Of a stretch of 64,000 nt of DNA, positions 54,483 through 62,951 are shown in pieces. Positions within the stretch are counted from its first letter, which is position 1, and each line of letters begins with the position of its first letter. The stretch comes from CAVRCA01 sp965218045 (GTDB lineage Bacteria; Pseudomonadota; Alphaproteobacteria; Acetobacterales; Acetobacteraceae), in the NCBI GenBank assembly GCA_965218045.1, contig CBDCJX010000002.1, forward strand, positions 62,001 through 126,000, in the 5' to 3' direction. The notes under the pieces were generated by a model. That model saw only the letters and a program-made list of their open reading frames with translations, ran no database searches and was not told where the DNA came from. A program made the position numbers and the translations under genes.

Positions 54483-55166
54483 GTGACCTACGTCCTCCCA
54501 CCCCCAATCGAACGCTTCGCCCTCATCATTGAGGCGTTGTGCCAGGCCGCTGCCGAGCGCAGCGCCAGGCGCTGGATTGCGGTGGCCATTGCCAACCTGA
54601 TCTGGCTCCGGCTGCGACGCACCGGCGCGCGGTTCGCCAAGCTGGCCGCGCGGGTCCGCGCGGGCGAGCTCCCGGCCGCCGCGCGGAGGTCCGCATCGGG
54701 TGCGTCCGACCAGTCGGCGGAGTCCCGCGCCGACCGCCAAGCGAAGCGGCGCAAGTCGGATGATCCGGCGGACTGTCCGGCCAAGCGTCTGCCGCGCGGC
54801 TTTGCCTGGCTGCTTCGGCTGGTGCCGGAGGCGGCGGTCTATGGCAGTCAGCTGAACCATCTGCTGTCCGACCCGGAGATGGTGGCGCTGCTGCAAGCCG
54901 CGCCGCAGATGGGCCGGCTGCTGCGCCCGCTCTGTCAGATGCTGGGCATCAGGCTATCCGAACACCCCCTCTTGCAACACACGCCGCGTAAGCGCGCCGC
55001 AGCCTCGCCCGCCGGTGCGCCCGCCGACGCCGCAGCGCCCGCGCGAAGTTCCGCCGAGGCGCCGCAAGCGACCGGCCGTTCCCGCCGTCGTCGTGCCGCC
55101 CGGCGGGTCGACCAGCTGCCGTGGGTCGTCCGCGGCCCGCCGGGCGGACTTTTTGAACCGGGATGA
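54483..55166 (+). CDS. Conserved hypothetical protein, possibly Acetobacteraceae-specific
   Basis: This 227-residue protein starts (M)TYVLPPPIERFALIIEALCQ at a GTG. Its N-terminal third is hydrophobic and helical (IEALCQAAAERS, VAIANLIWLRLRR). A variable Arg/Ser/Asp linker (about 75-110) follows, then a conserved core LPRGFAWLLRLVPEAA with YGSQLNHLLSDPEMVALLQA and MGRLLRPLCQMLGI, and a basic Pro/Ala tail. I recall similar multi-copy proteins only from Acetobacteraceae genomes. Function unknown. The frame is also open 12 codons upstream from a TTG. Confidence 0.6.
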   Translation: MTYVLPPPIERFALIIEALCQAAAERSARRWIAVAIANLIWLRLRRTGARFAKLAARVRAGELPAAARRSASGASDQSAESRADRQAKRRKSDDPADCPAKRLPRGFAWLLRLVPEAAVYGSQLNHLLSDPEMVALLQAAPQMGRLLRPLCQMLGIRLSEHPLLQHTPRKRAAASPAGAPADAAAPARSSAEAPQATGRSRRRRAARRVDQLPWVVRGPPGGLFEPG

Positions 55167-55402
55167 ACGCGTCGCGCCAAGCCACGTCCTAATCGTTCCG
55201 GTTAAGTAACGTAATCGCCGTTTAGGTCGGCTCCGGTGGGACTGGAACCAACCCAACATCGTCATCGCACGGCGCGCAGCGTCGTGGCGATCCACGGGTG
55301 TTGCATCACCGGCTCGCCGGATGGCCCGGTTAGGGTGGACGGCCCCGAACGGCATCTGTGCCAAGGTTTGGGCTGCTGAGATCCGAGCAAGAGAGGCCGC
55401 CG

Positions 55403-55790
55403 GTGGACCAGATTATCCGTATCGGCATGGACACGTCCAATTCGCATTTTTTAAATGCACGGGGTGAATGCCGCCGAGCAGCCGGTGCTGCGCAACAAGC
55501 TGCAACCATGGCGCTGGAGGCGTGCGGGAGCGTCGCATCACTGGAATCCGGTGCTCAGCGCAATGGGGCACACGGTGAAGCGGCAGCTCGCCCCCAACCC
55601 TACGTCAAGCGCGGCAAGAACGACGCGGCGGACGCCGAAGCGCTATGCGAGGCGGCCAGCCGGCCGACCATGCGCTACAGTCCGGTCCAGACGGCGAATC
55701 AGTAGGCAGCGTTGATGCTGGCCACCTCGCGCGAGCAGCTGGTACGGTAGCGCATCCAGCTTTGCCGGCGTATTTCGAAACCGTCGGCGC
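55403..55790 (+). pseudogene. IS110-family transposase remnant
   Basis: Fragments of an IS110-type DEDD transposase lie in different frames: DQIIRIGMDTS, then MHGVNAAEQPVLRNKL, MALEACGS, ASHHWNPVLSAMGHTVKR, PYVKRGKNDAADAEALCEAA with RPTMRYSPVQTANQ, a stop, and LMLATSREQL. There are at least three frame changes, a stop and a deletion after NKL, and the C-terminal Ser domain is missing. The 230 bases upstream (55167-55402) hold no gene; the purine-rich leader before the GTG and AACGGCATCTGTGCCAAGG look like the original element's left end. Confidence 0.8.
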
Positions 55791-55860
55791 ACTGCGGTAT
55801 CAATAACCTAGTATCCACTTTGGATCTCAAGTTCGGATGACGAACTTCAGATCCGGGACA

Positions 55861-56256
55861 CTAGCGCCCGTAGTAGACCGTGGACGGCGGGTAGTAGGCC
55901 GGCTGCGGTGAGTAGTAGGTCGCGGGCGGGTAGTACGCCGGCGCTGGTGCGGCGTAGACCGGCGGCGGTGGCGCGTAATAAACCGGGGGTGCCGGCGCGA
56001 CATACACCGGGGGCGGCGGGGCAAGCGCTCCAGCGATCAGCGCGCCGGCGCCCAGTCCGAGCAAAGCACCACCGACGACCGCGCCCGGCCCCCAGTGCGG
56101 ACCCGAGCGATAGCCGTAGCCGCCGCGATAGCCGTGGCCGCCGCCGTGGCCGTAGCCGCCGTGATGGCCGCGCCATTCAGCGTGGGCCGCCAACGGTGCG
56201 GCGAGCAACGCGGCGGCGAGCGGCAGAGCCAGTATACGTTTCGCCGTGAGAGCCAT
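55861..56256 (-). CDS. Secreted Gly/His/Tyr- and Pro/Tyr-rich protein
   Basis: This 131-residue protein has a signal peptide (MALTAKRILALPLAAALLAA, cleavage near AHA-EW). Next come a Gly/His/Tyr-rich segment (HHGGYGHGGGHGYRGGYGYR), a hydrophobic glycine-zipper-like span (VVGGALLGLGAGALIAGA) and a Pro/Tyr/Ala-rich tail (YYAPPPPVYAAPAPAYYPP). The ATG has a GAGGTG ribosome site; five upstream codons are excluded on that basis. It is similar in style to small cell-surface proteins of many proteobacteria. Function unknown. Confidence 0.75.
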   Translation of the reverse strand: MALTAKRILALPLAAALLAAPLAAHAEWRGHHGGYGHGGGHGYRGGYGYRSGPHWGPGAVVGGALLGLGAGALIAGALAPPPPVYVAPAPPVYYAPPPPVYAAPAPAYYPPATYYSPQPAYYPPSTVYYGR

Positions 56257-56372
56257 GGTCCACCTCATCAACGACGGGCTCCTCGAAGGGCCCGGTGCAG
56301 GGTCGTAATCTGGGCGCGGTCTGTGTCAAATTTTGGGCGGGCCGGTGATGATTGCGAGGCGCCCCCGCGTGC

Positions 56373-57230
56373 TCAGATCGTCACTCGATAGGGGTGGCAA
56401 AACACCTCGAAGCCATCGTGCCGCGCGACGCCGATCACGGTGATGCCGGCGGCATCGGCGACGCGCAACGCGAGCGCCGTCGGCGCCGAGATCGCCATGA
56501 TCACCGGGGCGCCGATGCGCGCGGCCTTCTGCACCAGTTCCACCGAGACCCGGCTGGTCAGCGCGACCACACCCTCCGCCGCGCTCGACCCGGTTCGCGC
56601 CAGCGCCCCCGCCAGCTTGTCGAGCGCGTTGTGCCGGCCGACATCCTCGCGGAGCAGCACGATGCCGTCACGTTCGGTCCAGAACGCCGCCGCGTGGACT
56701 GCGTGAGTGGCGTGGTTCAGCGGCTGATGGGCCGCCAACTGCTCCGGCAGCGCGGCGAGCCTCGTCGCCGAGACGAGCGCGGTGCTGCTGATCAATGGGG
56801 GCTGGCGCGCCGCTTCGTCCAGGCTTTCGAGGCCGCATAGGCCGCAGCCGGTGGCGCCGGCGAGGAAACGCCGCCGGCGCAGCAACGCATCCAGGCGCAG
56901 CCCCGTCACCGACAAACGCAACTCGATGCCATGCTCGACCGTGACCACGTCGAGCGCCTCGATCTCCTCGGGATGGGCGACGATCCGCTCGGTGAGGCTG
57001 AAGCCGATCGCGAAATCCTCGAGATCGGCGGGTGTCGCCAGCATCACCGCCTGGGTCACGCGCCCATAGGTGAGCGCGACCGGCGTCTCCTCGGCAAGAA
57101 AGCGCTCCGCCGCCGTCATGCCGCCGCTGCGCCAGGTGCAAACGTCGGCGCGGCGAAATGGCGGTGGCAGCGCGGCGCCGATGGTCGCTTGCGGGATGGC
57201 GTCGGTCGGGTCGGGATGCGGGACTGCCAC
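56373..57230 (-). CDS. fdhD: Formate dehydrogenase sulfurtransferase FdhD
   Basis: FdhD moves sulfur from the IscS cysteine desulfurase to the molybdenum cofactor of formate dehydrogenase. The catalytic Cys pair lies in GATGCGLCGLESL. Other family parts are LAEETPVALTYGR, TPADLEDFAIGFSLTERI and VGRHNALDKLAGAL. The GTG start (VAVPHPDPTDAIPQ) has AGGAGA four bases before it and gives 285 residues; MTAAERFLAEE is a shorter alternative. No formate dehydrogenase genes are in the window. Confidence 0.92.
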   Translation of the reverse strand: MAVPHPDPTDAIPQATIGAALPPPFRRADVCTWRSGGMTAAERFLAEETPVALTYGRVTQAVMLATPADLEDFAIGFSLTERIVAHPEEIEALDVVTVEHGIELRLSVTGLRLDALLRRRRFLAGATGCGLCGLESLDEAARQPPLISSTALVSATRLAALPEQLAAHQPLNHATHAVHAAAFWTERDGIVLLREDVGRHNALDKLAGALARTGSSAAEGVVALTSRVSVELVQKAARIGAPVIMAISAPTALALRVADAAGITVIGVARHDGFEVFCHPYRVTI

Positions 57231-57370
57231 TTTCTCCTGGCCTGCTGCGCGGAACGTCGCCCGTTCAACGATGCGGCCCGACCGATGTTCCCCACGGCGG
57301 GACTGGTCCAAGCGGGCAAACCGGCCGAGACTGGCGGGGATCACGCCATGCGGCTGCAAGGGGCGCCCCG

Positions 57371-58327
57371 ATGCGATTTGGCTTCAACCTGCCGATCAGC
57401 GGTCCGATGTCCGAACCCGACACCATGGCGCGTCTCGCGCAAGAGGGGGAACGGATCGGCTTCGACTACCTCACTCTCACCGATCACCTGATCCTGCCGG
57501 ACACGTCGGTGCCGGGCTATCCCTATTCCGAGAGCGGCGAGTTCTACGGAACGGGTCCGACCAGCCGGCACGAGATGCTGGCCGCCGTCGCCTGGGTGGC
57601 GGCGAAGACCAGCCGCATCCGCCTGGTCACCGCCGTGCTGGTGGTGCCGCATCGCCCGGCGGTGCTCGCCGCCAAGGCGCTCACCACGATCGACGTGCTC
57701 TCCGGCGGCCGGCTGATCGTGGGGATCGGCGCCGGCTGGCTGCGGGCCGAGTTCGACGCCGCCGTGACCACCCCGTTTGCCGAACGCGGCGCGGTCACCG
57801 ACGAGTATGTCGACGCGTTCCGCACGCTCTGGACCGAGGCGTCGCCGCGGATCGACGGGAAATACGTGCGCGTGGCTGATCTGCTGTTCGAGCCGAAGCC
57901 GGTGCAGAAGCCGCACCCGCCGATCTGGGTGGGCGGGGAGAGCGGGCCGTCGATGCGCCGGGCAGCGCGGATCGGCGACGCGTGGTATCCGATCGGCAGC
58001 AACAACAAGCACCTGCTCGACACGTTGCCGCGCCTGCGCGCGGGCATCGAGCGTTTGCGCAAGCTGACCGCCGATGCCGGACGCGACCCGGCGGCGGTCG
58101 AGGTGGTGTATCGCGTCAAGCGCTACGGCGAGGTCGTGCCGGCGCGGGCGTCCAATGGTGATCGACGACTGTTCTCCGGCACCGATGCCGACGTGCTCGG
58201 CGACCTCCGGGCGCTGCGCGACCTCGGCGTCACGGCGATCGACTTCGATTTCGAGTGGACCGAAAGCGCCGACGCCGCCCTGGCGGAGATGCGGCGGTTC
58301 CACGCGGCGGTGCTGACGCGGGTCTGA
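57371..58327 (+). CDS. LLM-class flavin-dependent oxidoreductase
   Basis: This 318-residue luciferase-like TIM-barrel protein starts MRFGFNLPISGPMSEPDTMA. It has GFDYLTLTDHLILPD, TTIDVLSGGRLIVGIGAGWL and PPIWVGGESGPSMRRAARIG, as in F420- or FMN-dependent monooxygenases of actinobacterial type. The substrate is unknown; neighbours (MaoC-like, DUF169, MFS) suggest catabolism of an organic acid or CoA thioester. It diverges from fdhD. Confidence 0.87.
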   Translation: MRFGFNLPISGPMSEPDTMARLAQEGERIGFDYLTLTDHLILPDTSVPGYPYSESGEFYGTGPTSRHEMLAAVAWVAAKTSRIRLVTAVLVVPHRPAVLAAKALTTIDVLSGGRLIVGIGAGWLRAEFDAAVTTPFAERGAVTDEYVDAFRTLWTEASPRIDGKYVRVADLLFEPKPVQKPHPPIWVGGESGPSMRRAARIGDAWYPIGSNNKHLLDTLPRLRAGIERLRKLTADAGRDPAAVEVVYRVKRYGEVVPARASNGDRRLFSGTDADVLGDLRALRDLGVTAIDFDFEWTESADAALAEMRRFHAAVLTRV

Positions 58328-58438
58328 CCCCGCCGGTCTGACCACGCCCGTCTCAACGCGCCGGTGTGACGCAACTTGTGATCTGGTCCATGATGAGGCG
58401 ATCGAGGATGCGGCGATCGAGCTGGCAGGAGCGAACAG

Positions 58439-58894
58439 GTGCTGGAAGTTGAGAAACCCGCCGAGATGGCGGACCATCTCGGGAATGAAATCGGCACGAG
58501 CGAATGGGTCCTGGTGGATCAGGCCATGATCGACAAGTTCGCCGATGCGACCGGGGATCATCAGTGGATCCATGTCGATCAGGAGCGCGCCAGGCGCGAG
58601 ATGCCGGATGGCAAGACGATCGCGCACGGATTCCTGACACTCTCGCTGGTGCCCATGCTGTCCGCCTCGATCTACCGGATCAGGCAGAGCTCGCGCGGCA
58701 TCAATTATGGCTTGAACCGGGTGCGGTTCACCGCGCCGGTGCAGGCTGGTTCGCGGGTGCGGCTGTCGCAGAAGCTGCAGACGATCGAACCCGTGGAGGG
58801 CGGCCAGCGCCTCACCTTCCTGAGCACGATCGAGATCGAGGGCCAATCACGCCCGGCGTTGGTCGCCGAGACCATCGCCCTGGCCTACGACTGA
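58439..58894 (+). CDS. MaoC-like dehydratase
   Basis: This 151-residue hot-dog fold protein has the hydratase motif FADATGDHQWIHVD with Asp/His dyad and KTIAHGFLTLSL. It probably hydrates or dehydrates an enoyl-CoA-type thioester. GTG start after an AGGAG site. It lies 10 bases upstream of the DUF169 gene. Confidence 0.88.
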   Translation: MLEVEKPAEMADHLGNEIGTSEWVLVDQAMIDKFADATGDHQWIHVDQERARREMPDGKTIAHGFLTLSLVPMLSASIYRIRQSSRGINYGLNRVRFTAPVQAGSRVRLSQKLQTIEPVEGGQRLTFLSTIEIEGQSRPALVAETIALAYD

Positions 58895-58904
58895 GGAGCA
58901 CGGA

Positions 58905-59720
58905 ATGCCCGACACATTGCCCGCGGCGAATGCCGCCCCGCCGGACGCCAAGACGGTCGCCGAGCTCGGCGAGCAGCTCACCCAGTTGCTACGACTGCGC
59001 ACGTTCCCGATCGGCATGAAGCTGTTCGAGAACCTCGACGAGATGAACGCCGTGCCCGGCTTGCGCCGACCGACACCGGGCAAGACCTACTCGACCTGCC
59101 AGCTCGTGACGCGCTCGCGCATCGCCGGGTTCACCCTCGGCATCACCACCGAGAACGTGCCCGAGTTCTCCAACTGCAGCGGCGTGATCGGCCTCAGCCC
59201 GCCGAGCGATGCGTATCTCTCCGGGCGCAAGATGGAGGGCGTGTGGTTCGAGAACCTGGAAGCCTCGGCGGCGCACCAGGCGCAGATGCCGCGCGTGCCC
59301 TCGGGGCAGTACAACGGGCTGGTCGTGGCACCGTTGCGCACCGCGCGGCTCGATCCGCCGGACGTGTGTCTGTTCTACGGCAACCCGGCGCAGATGATCC
59401 TGTTCATCAACGGGCTGCAATGGAAGCAGTATCGCCGCTACGATTTCAGCATCACCGGCGAGAGTGCCTGCGCCGATAGCTGGGGCCGCGCGCTGAAGAC
59501 CCGCGAGGTCAGCCTGTCGTTGCCCTGCTACGCCGAGCGGCGCTATGGCGGCGTCGCTGATGAGGAGATGCTGATGGCGTGTCCGCCCGCCGACCTGGCC
59601 CGCGCCGTGCAGGGGCTGCAGGGTCTGTCGAAAGCCGGGCTGCGCTACCCGATCATGCCCTGGGGCCCGCAAGCGGAGCCTGGCGAGGGCATGGCCAAGA
59701 GCTACGCCGGGAAGAGCTGA
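58905..59720 (+). CDS. DUF169 family protein
   Basis: This 271-residue protein matches the uncharacterised DUF169 group: LRLRTFPIGMKLFENLDEM at the N-terminus, then TYSTCQLVTRSRIAG, PDVCLFYGNPAQMILFINGL and SLPCYAERRYGGVADEEMLM. Conserved Cys residues suggest a metal or cluster, but no role is established. It is cotranscribed with the MaoC-like gene. Confidence 0.85.
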   Translation: MPDTLPAANAAPPDAKTVAELGEQLTQLLRLRTFPIGMKLFENLDEMNAVPGLRRPTPGKTYSTCQLVTRSRIAGFTLGITTENVPEFSNCSGVIGLSPPSDAYLSGRKMEGVWFENLEASAAHQAQMPRVPSGQYNGLVVAPLRTARLDPPDVCLFYGNPAQMILFINGLQWKQYRRYDFSITGESACADSWGRALKTREVSLSLPCYAERRYGGVADEEMLMACPPADLARAVQGLQGLSKAGLRYPIMPWGPQAEPGEGMAKSYAGKS

Positions 59721-59779
59721 GGCAAATCCGTCCAGGGTGGATCGGAGGCGCGCGAAATCCTCCGATCCGCCCGGAAGCT

Positions 59780-61084
59780 TCACTCCGCCGCCGGGACCAC
59801 GCCAGGTGCGAGTTTCGCGCTCGTCTCTCGCACGCCCATGACGGTGATGATCGCACCGAGCAGGCTGAGCGCGGCGAGGAAGTAGAGGCCGGTCGCGTAG
59901 TTGCCGGTGCTGTCCCTGAGCCAGCCGATGATCGGCGGGTTGACCGCGCCGGCGAGGATGCCCAGCGAGTTCACCCAGGCGATGCCGCTGGCCGCCGCCG
60001 CGCCGGTGAGGAACATCGACGGGATCGGGAAGAGATGCGCATTGCCGGCGTAGAGCCCGACCATGGCGGCCGACAAGCCCGCGATCGACCAGTAGCTGCC
60101 CTGCAGCAAGCCCGCCGCCGCCAGTCCGGCCGCCATGCACGTGCATGAGAGTGCGAGGTTCCAGCGCCGTTCGTTCATGCGATCGGAGATGTGGCCCCAG
60201 ACCAGGATGCCGATGAAGCCGCAGACGAACGGAATCGCGGTGAGCCACCCGGTCTGCATGTTGGTCAGTCCGAGCTGCTTGATCATTAGGGCGATGAACA
60301 CCGCCATGCTGACGCTCACTCCGGCCTGGGCGAAATGGATGCCGCCCAGCGCCAGCACGCGGATATCAATCAGGGACCGCCACACCGAGACGTGCGGTTC
60401 GGCTTCGACGCGGCGCCGTTCCTCGCTCATCACGGAAGAGAGCCACTGTTTCTCGTCGGGGGCGAGCCAGCGAGCGACCTCGGGTCGCTCGGTCAGATAG
60501 AACAGCACGCAAACCCCGAGAATCACCGCGGGCACCGCTTCGGCGAGGAAGAGCCATTTCCAACCGGCCAGGCCAAGCACGCCATTCAGCCCGAGCAGCG
60601 CGGTAGAGACGGGCGCGCCGACGCCGATCGCCACCGGGATCGCCGACATGAAACCGGCGATGACGCGGGCGCGGTGATACGGCGGGAACCAGTAGGTGAA
60701 ATACAGGATCATGCCGGGGAAGAAGCCCGCCTCGGCGAGCCCGAGCAGGAAGCGCATAATGAAGAAGCTCACCGGCCCGCTGACGAAAGCGAACGAGCCG
60801 GAAATGATCCCCCAGGTAATCATGATGCGGGCGATCCACAGCCGCGCGCCGACCCGCTCCAGGATCAGGTTGCTCGGCACTTCGAGCAGGAAGTAGCCCC
60901 AGAAGAACGCTCCGGCGCCAAGCCCGTAGATATAGGAGCTGAAGCCCAGGTCGCGGTTCATCGTCAGCGCCGCGAAGCCGATGTTGGCCCGATCCAGATA
61001 GCAGATCAGGTAGAGCGCGAAGGCAAACGGCAACAGCCGCAGATACACCTTGCGCATCGTCCGTTGTTCGACCGACTTGGTCAT
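59780..61084 (-). CDS. MFS transporter, anion:cation symporter type
   Basis: This 434-residue 12-span carrier resembles the ACS group (phthalate, 4-hydroxyphenylacetate, tartrate). It has YLICYLDRANIGFAALTMNR in helix 1, FFWGYFLLEVPSNLILERVG, and FLLGLAEAGFFPGMILYFTY. The ATG MTKSVEQRTMRKVYLRL is used; 174 further open codons upstream are non-homologous. Convergent with the DUF169 gene; it may import a substrate of the flavin oxidoreductase/MaoC group. Confidence 0.88.
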   Translation of the reverse strand: MTKSVEQRTMRKVYLRLLPFAFALYLICYLDRANIGFAALTMNRDLGFSSYIYGLGAGAFFWGYFLLEVPSNLILERVGARLWIARIMITWGIISGSFAFVSGPVSFFIMRFLLGLAEAGFFPGMILYFTYWFPPYHRARVIAGFMSAIPVAIGVGAPVSTALLGLNGVLGLAGWKWLFLAEAVPAVILGVCVLFYLTERPEVARWLAPDEKQWLSSVMSEERRRVEAEPHVSVWRSLIDIRVLALGGIHFAQAGVSVSMAVFIALMIKQLGLTNMQTGWLTAIPFVCGFIGILVWGHISDRMNERRWNLALSCTCMAAGLAAAGLLQGSYWSIAGLSAAMVGLYAGNAHLFPIPSMFLTGAAAASGIAWVNSLGILAGAVNPPIIGWLRDSTGNYATGLYFLAALSLLGAIITVMGVRETSAKLAPGVVPAAE

Positions 61085-61352
61085 GAAACGCGTCCCCCTG
61101 GGGCATGCCCCTCTTTGGTTTTTTTGGAAACCAGGCGAAACGCCGGAGGAGTGCGTGTCCGGACCCGCGTTCCGTCCGAAATCGTCGCTGGCTGCCGCTT
61201 CGTAGGCCGACGCCAGCCGGCGCCATCGTATGTAAGTCACCAGCGAATTGGCAGCATAATTTCTCGCCGGGATGAGCAGCCCTGCGCGCGTGCCGGGCTC
61301 GCGCGCCACGTGTCGCCCTGTATGGTGCCCGCCAGGAGGGCGTTTTCGCCGT

Positions 61353-62951
61353 ATGGACCTCGTCGCACTGCTCCACCGGGTTTTGCCAGCCGTGTTGCGG
61401 GCGGGCGACATGATCAGGCAGGAGTTCCTTCGCGCCGACGGCCCGCGCGGATCGGGCCACACCGCGCCGGTCGACGCCGAGATCGAGGGCTTTCTCGCCG
61501 ACGCGTTGCGCAGCACGCTGCCGGTCGCGTTCGTCGGCGAGGAGTTGCCGCCGGTGCTCACGGATGACCCGTCGCGCTGCTGGCTGGTCGATCCGCATGA
61601 CGGCACCTCGGAGTTCCTGCGCGGCGCGCGCGGCTCGTCCGTATCGGTGGCGCTGCTGCGCGATGGCGTGCCGGTGCTGGGCGTGGTTCACGCGCCGCTT
61701 TGCCCCGATCTCGGCTCGGACCTGATCGGCTGGGCCGAGGGCATGGACCACCTGATCCGCAACGGCGCCCAGCTGCGCCCCGACCAGGCGGCGCGCGAGC
61801 TTTGCCCTCAGGAACTGGTGTTGCTGGCCTACCGCTCCTATGCGCGGCCGGCGACCAATCTGCGGCGAGTCGCACCGGCGCGCTTCATGGCGAGCAACAG
61901 CATCGCTTACCGGCTGGCGCGCGTCGCGGCGGGCGATGCGATCGCCACCGTCTCCCGCCAGTCGAAGCTCTCGGCCTACGACTACGCCGCCGGGCACGCC
62001 TTGTTGCGTGGCGCCGGCGCGGTGCTGCTCGATGGTGAGGGGTGCGAGCCGGTCTATGGGCCGAACGGCAGCGGCGGGATGAACACCTGCTTCGCCGGTG
62101 CGTCGCGCGCGGTGCGGGCACTGCTGGGCAATGACTGGTCGCTCGGCGATCCGCCCGAGACGCCGTTGCCGGAGCGGGTGACCCTCGCCTGGCCGCGCTC
62201 CGACCAGGGGCTCGACCGCGCCCTCGGCTGCTTGGCGGGGCTCGCTTTGGGGGAGGGCGCCGGCGCCGGCCGACTACCCGGGCAATGTGGCCCCGCCGCC
62301 GAAGCGGCGATCGCGCTCGCTCGCGCCCTGGTGGCGGGCGCGCCCGCGAGCCCGCCGCCATCCGAGGGATCGCCATCCGAGGGATCGCGACCTGCGCTCG
62401 GGCCGCTGCTGGGCGCGACCTCGCTCGCCATCGGCACCGAGCCGCCCGATGCCGTAAGTCTGGTCATGCAGCACCTGGCGTCGCGCCAGGCCGATCCGCG
62501 CGTGATCGCCGCCTGCGCGCCATACGCGGCAGCGATCGCCACCGGGGTGGCCGGCGGCACCCACCAGGCGATGCTGCTTGCCGCCGAAGCAGCAGCGGGC
62601 ACGACGCCGGATAGTGGCCCGGTGCTGCGAGCGCTGCGTTCCGCCGAGGAGGGGCAGCCGGGCGACGCCGCGGACCCGCTCGGCGCGTTGCAACGCGGCT
62701 TCTTCCACCTCGCGCGCCGCACCGCGTTTGGCGACATCCTCGGCGCGGATGGCGCCGCCGGGGCCTTGCTCGGCGCCGCCGGCGGACGCGCGGTCCTGCC
62801 GCGTTTTCCCCTGCTCGACCTGCTCTCCTGCCGACCGCTCGCCGCGTCGGGTGCGGCGGTGCCGCGATCGCCGGAGTTCTGGGCCGACGATCTGCCCAAT
62901 CTCGCCGAGGCGTTGCTGCGGGCCAGCACCGAGCGCCGGAGCCGCGCCTGA
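61353..62951 (+). CDS. Inositol monophosphatase domain fused to ADP-ribosylglycohydrolase-like domain
   Basis: This 532-residue protein has two parts. Residues 1-260 are an IMPase/CysQ-type phosphatase with metal-site motifs GEE (62-64), DPHDGT (80-85, canonical DPxDGT) and SAYDYAAGHALL (canonical WDxAAG). Residues about 285-525 resemble ADP-ribosylglycohydrolases (LDRALGCLAGLALGEG, VIAACAPYAAAIATG), but the usual Asp-rich metal ligands are not seen. Between them is a Ser/Pro linker with a SEGSPSEGS repeat (about 337-345). AGGAGG is 12 bases before the ATG. It may act on PAP, a sugar phosphate or an ADP-ribose derivative. The MFS gene starts on the next base. Confidence 0.8.
   Translation: MDLVALLHRVLPAVLRAGDMIRQEFLRADGPRGSGHTAPVDAEIEGFLADALRSTLPVAFVGEELPPVLTDDPSRCWLVDPHDGTSEFLRGARGSSVSVALLRDGVPVLGVVHAPLCPDLGSDLIGWAEGMDHLIRNGAQLRPDQAARELCPQELVLLAYRSYARPATNLRRVAPARFMASNSIAYRLARVAAGDAIATVSRQSKLSAYDYAAGHALLRGAGAVLLDGEGCEPVYGPNGSGGMNTCFAGASRAVRALLGNDWSLGDPPETPLPERVTLAWPRSDQGLDRALGCLAGLALGEGAGAGRLPGQCGPAAEAAIALARALVAGAPASPPPSEGSPSEGSRPALGPLLGATSLAIGTEPPDAVSLVMQHLASRQADPRVIAACAPYAAAIATGVAGGTHQAMLLAAEAAAGTTPDSGPVLRALRSAEEGQPGDAADPLGALQRGFFHLARRTAFGDILGADGAAGALLGAAGGRAVLPRFPLLDLLSCRPLAASGAAVPRSPEFWADDLPNLAEALLRASTERRSRA

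Noticed and set aside
55196..55260. Possible tRNA-like sequence near GGTCGGCTCCGGTGGGACTGG
   Set aside because: No complete cloverleaf or T-arm consensus could be drawn; it precedes the IS110 remnant and is probably spacer or element end.
61100..61111. Palindrome GGGGCATGCCCC upstream of the MFS gene as an operator
   Set aside because: A 12-base palindrome is expected by chance in GC-rich DNA; there is no repeat of it and no regulator gene nearby.
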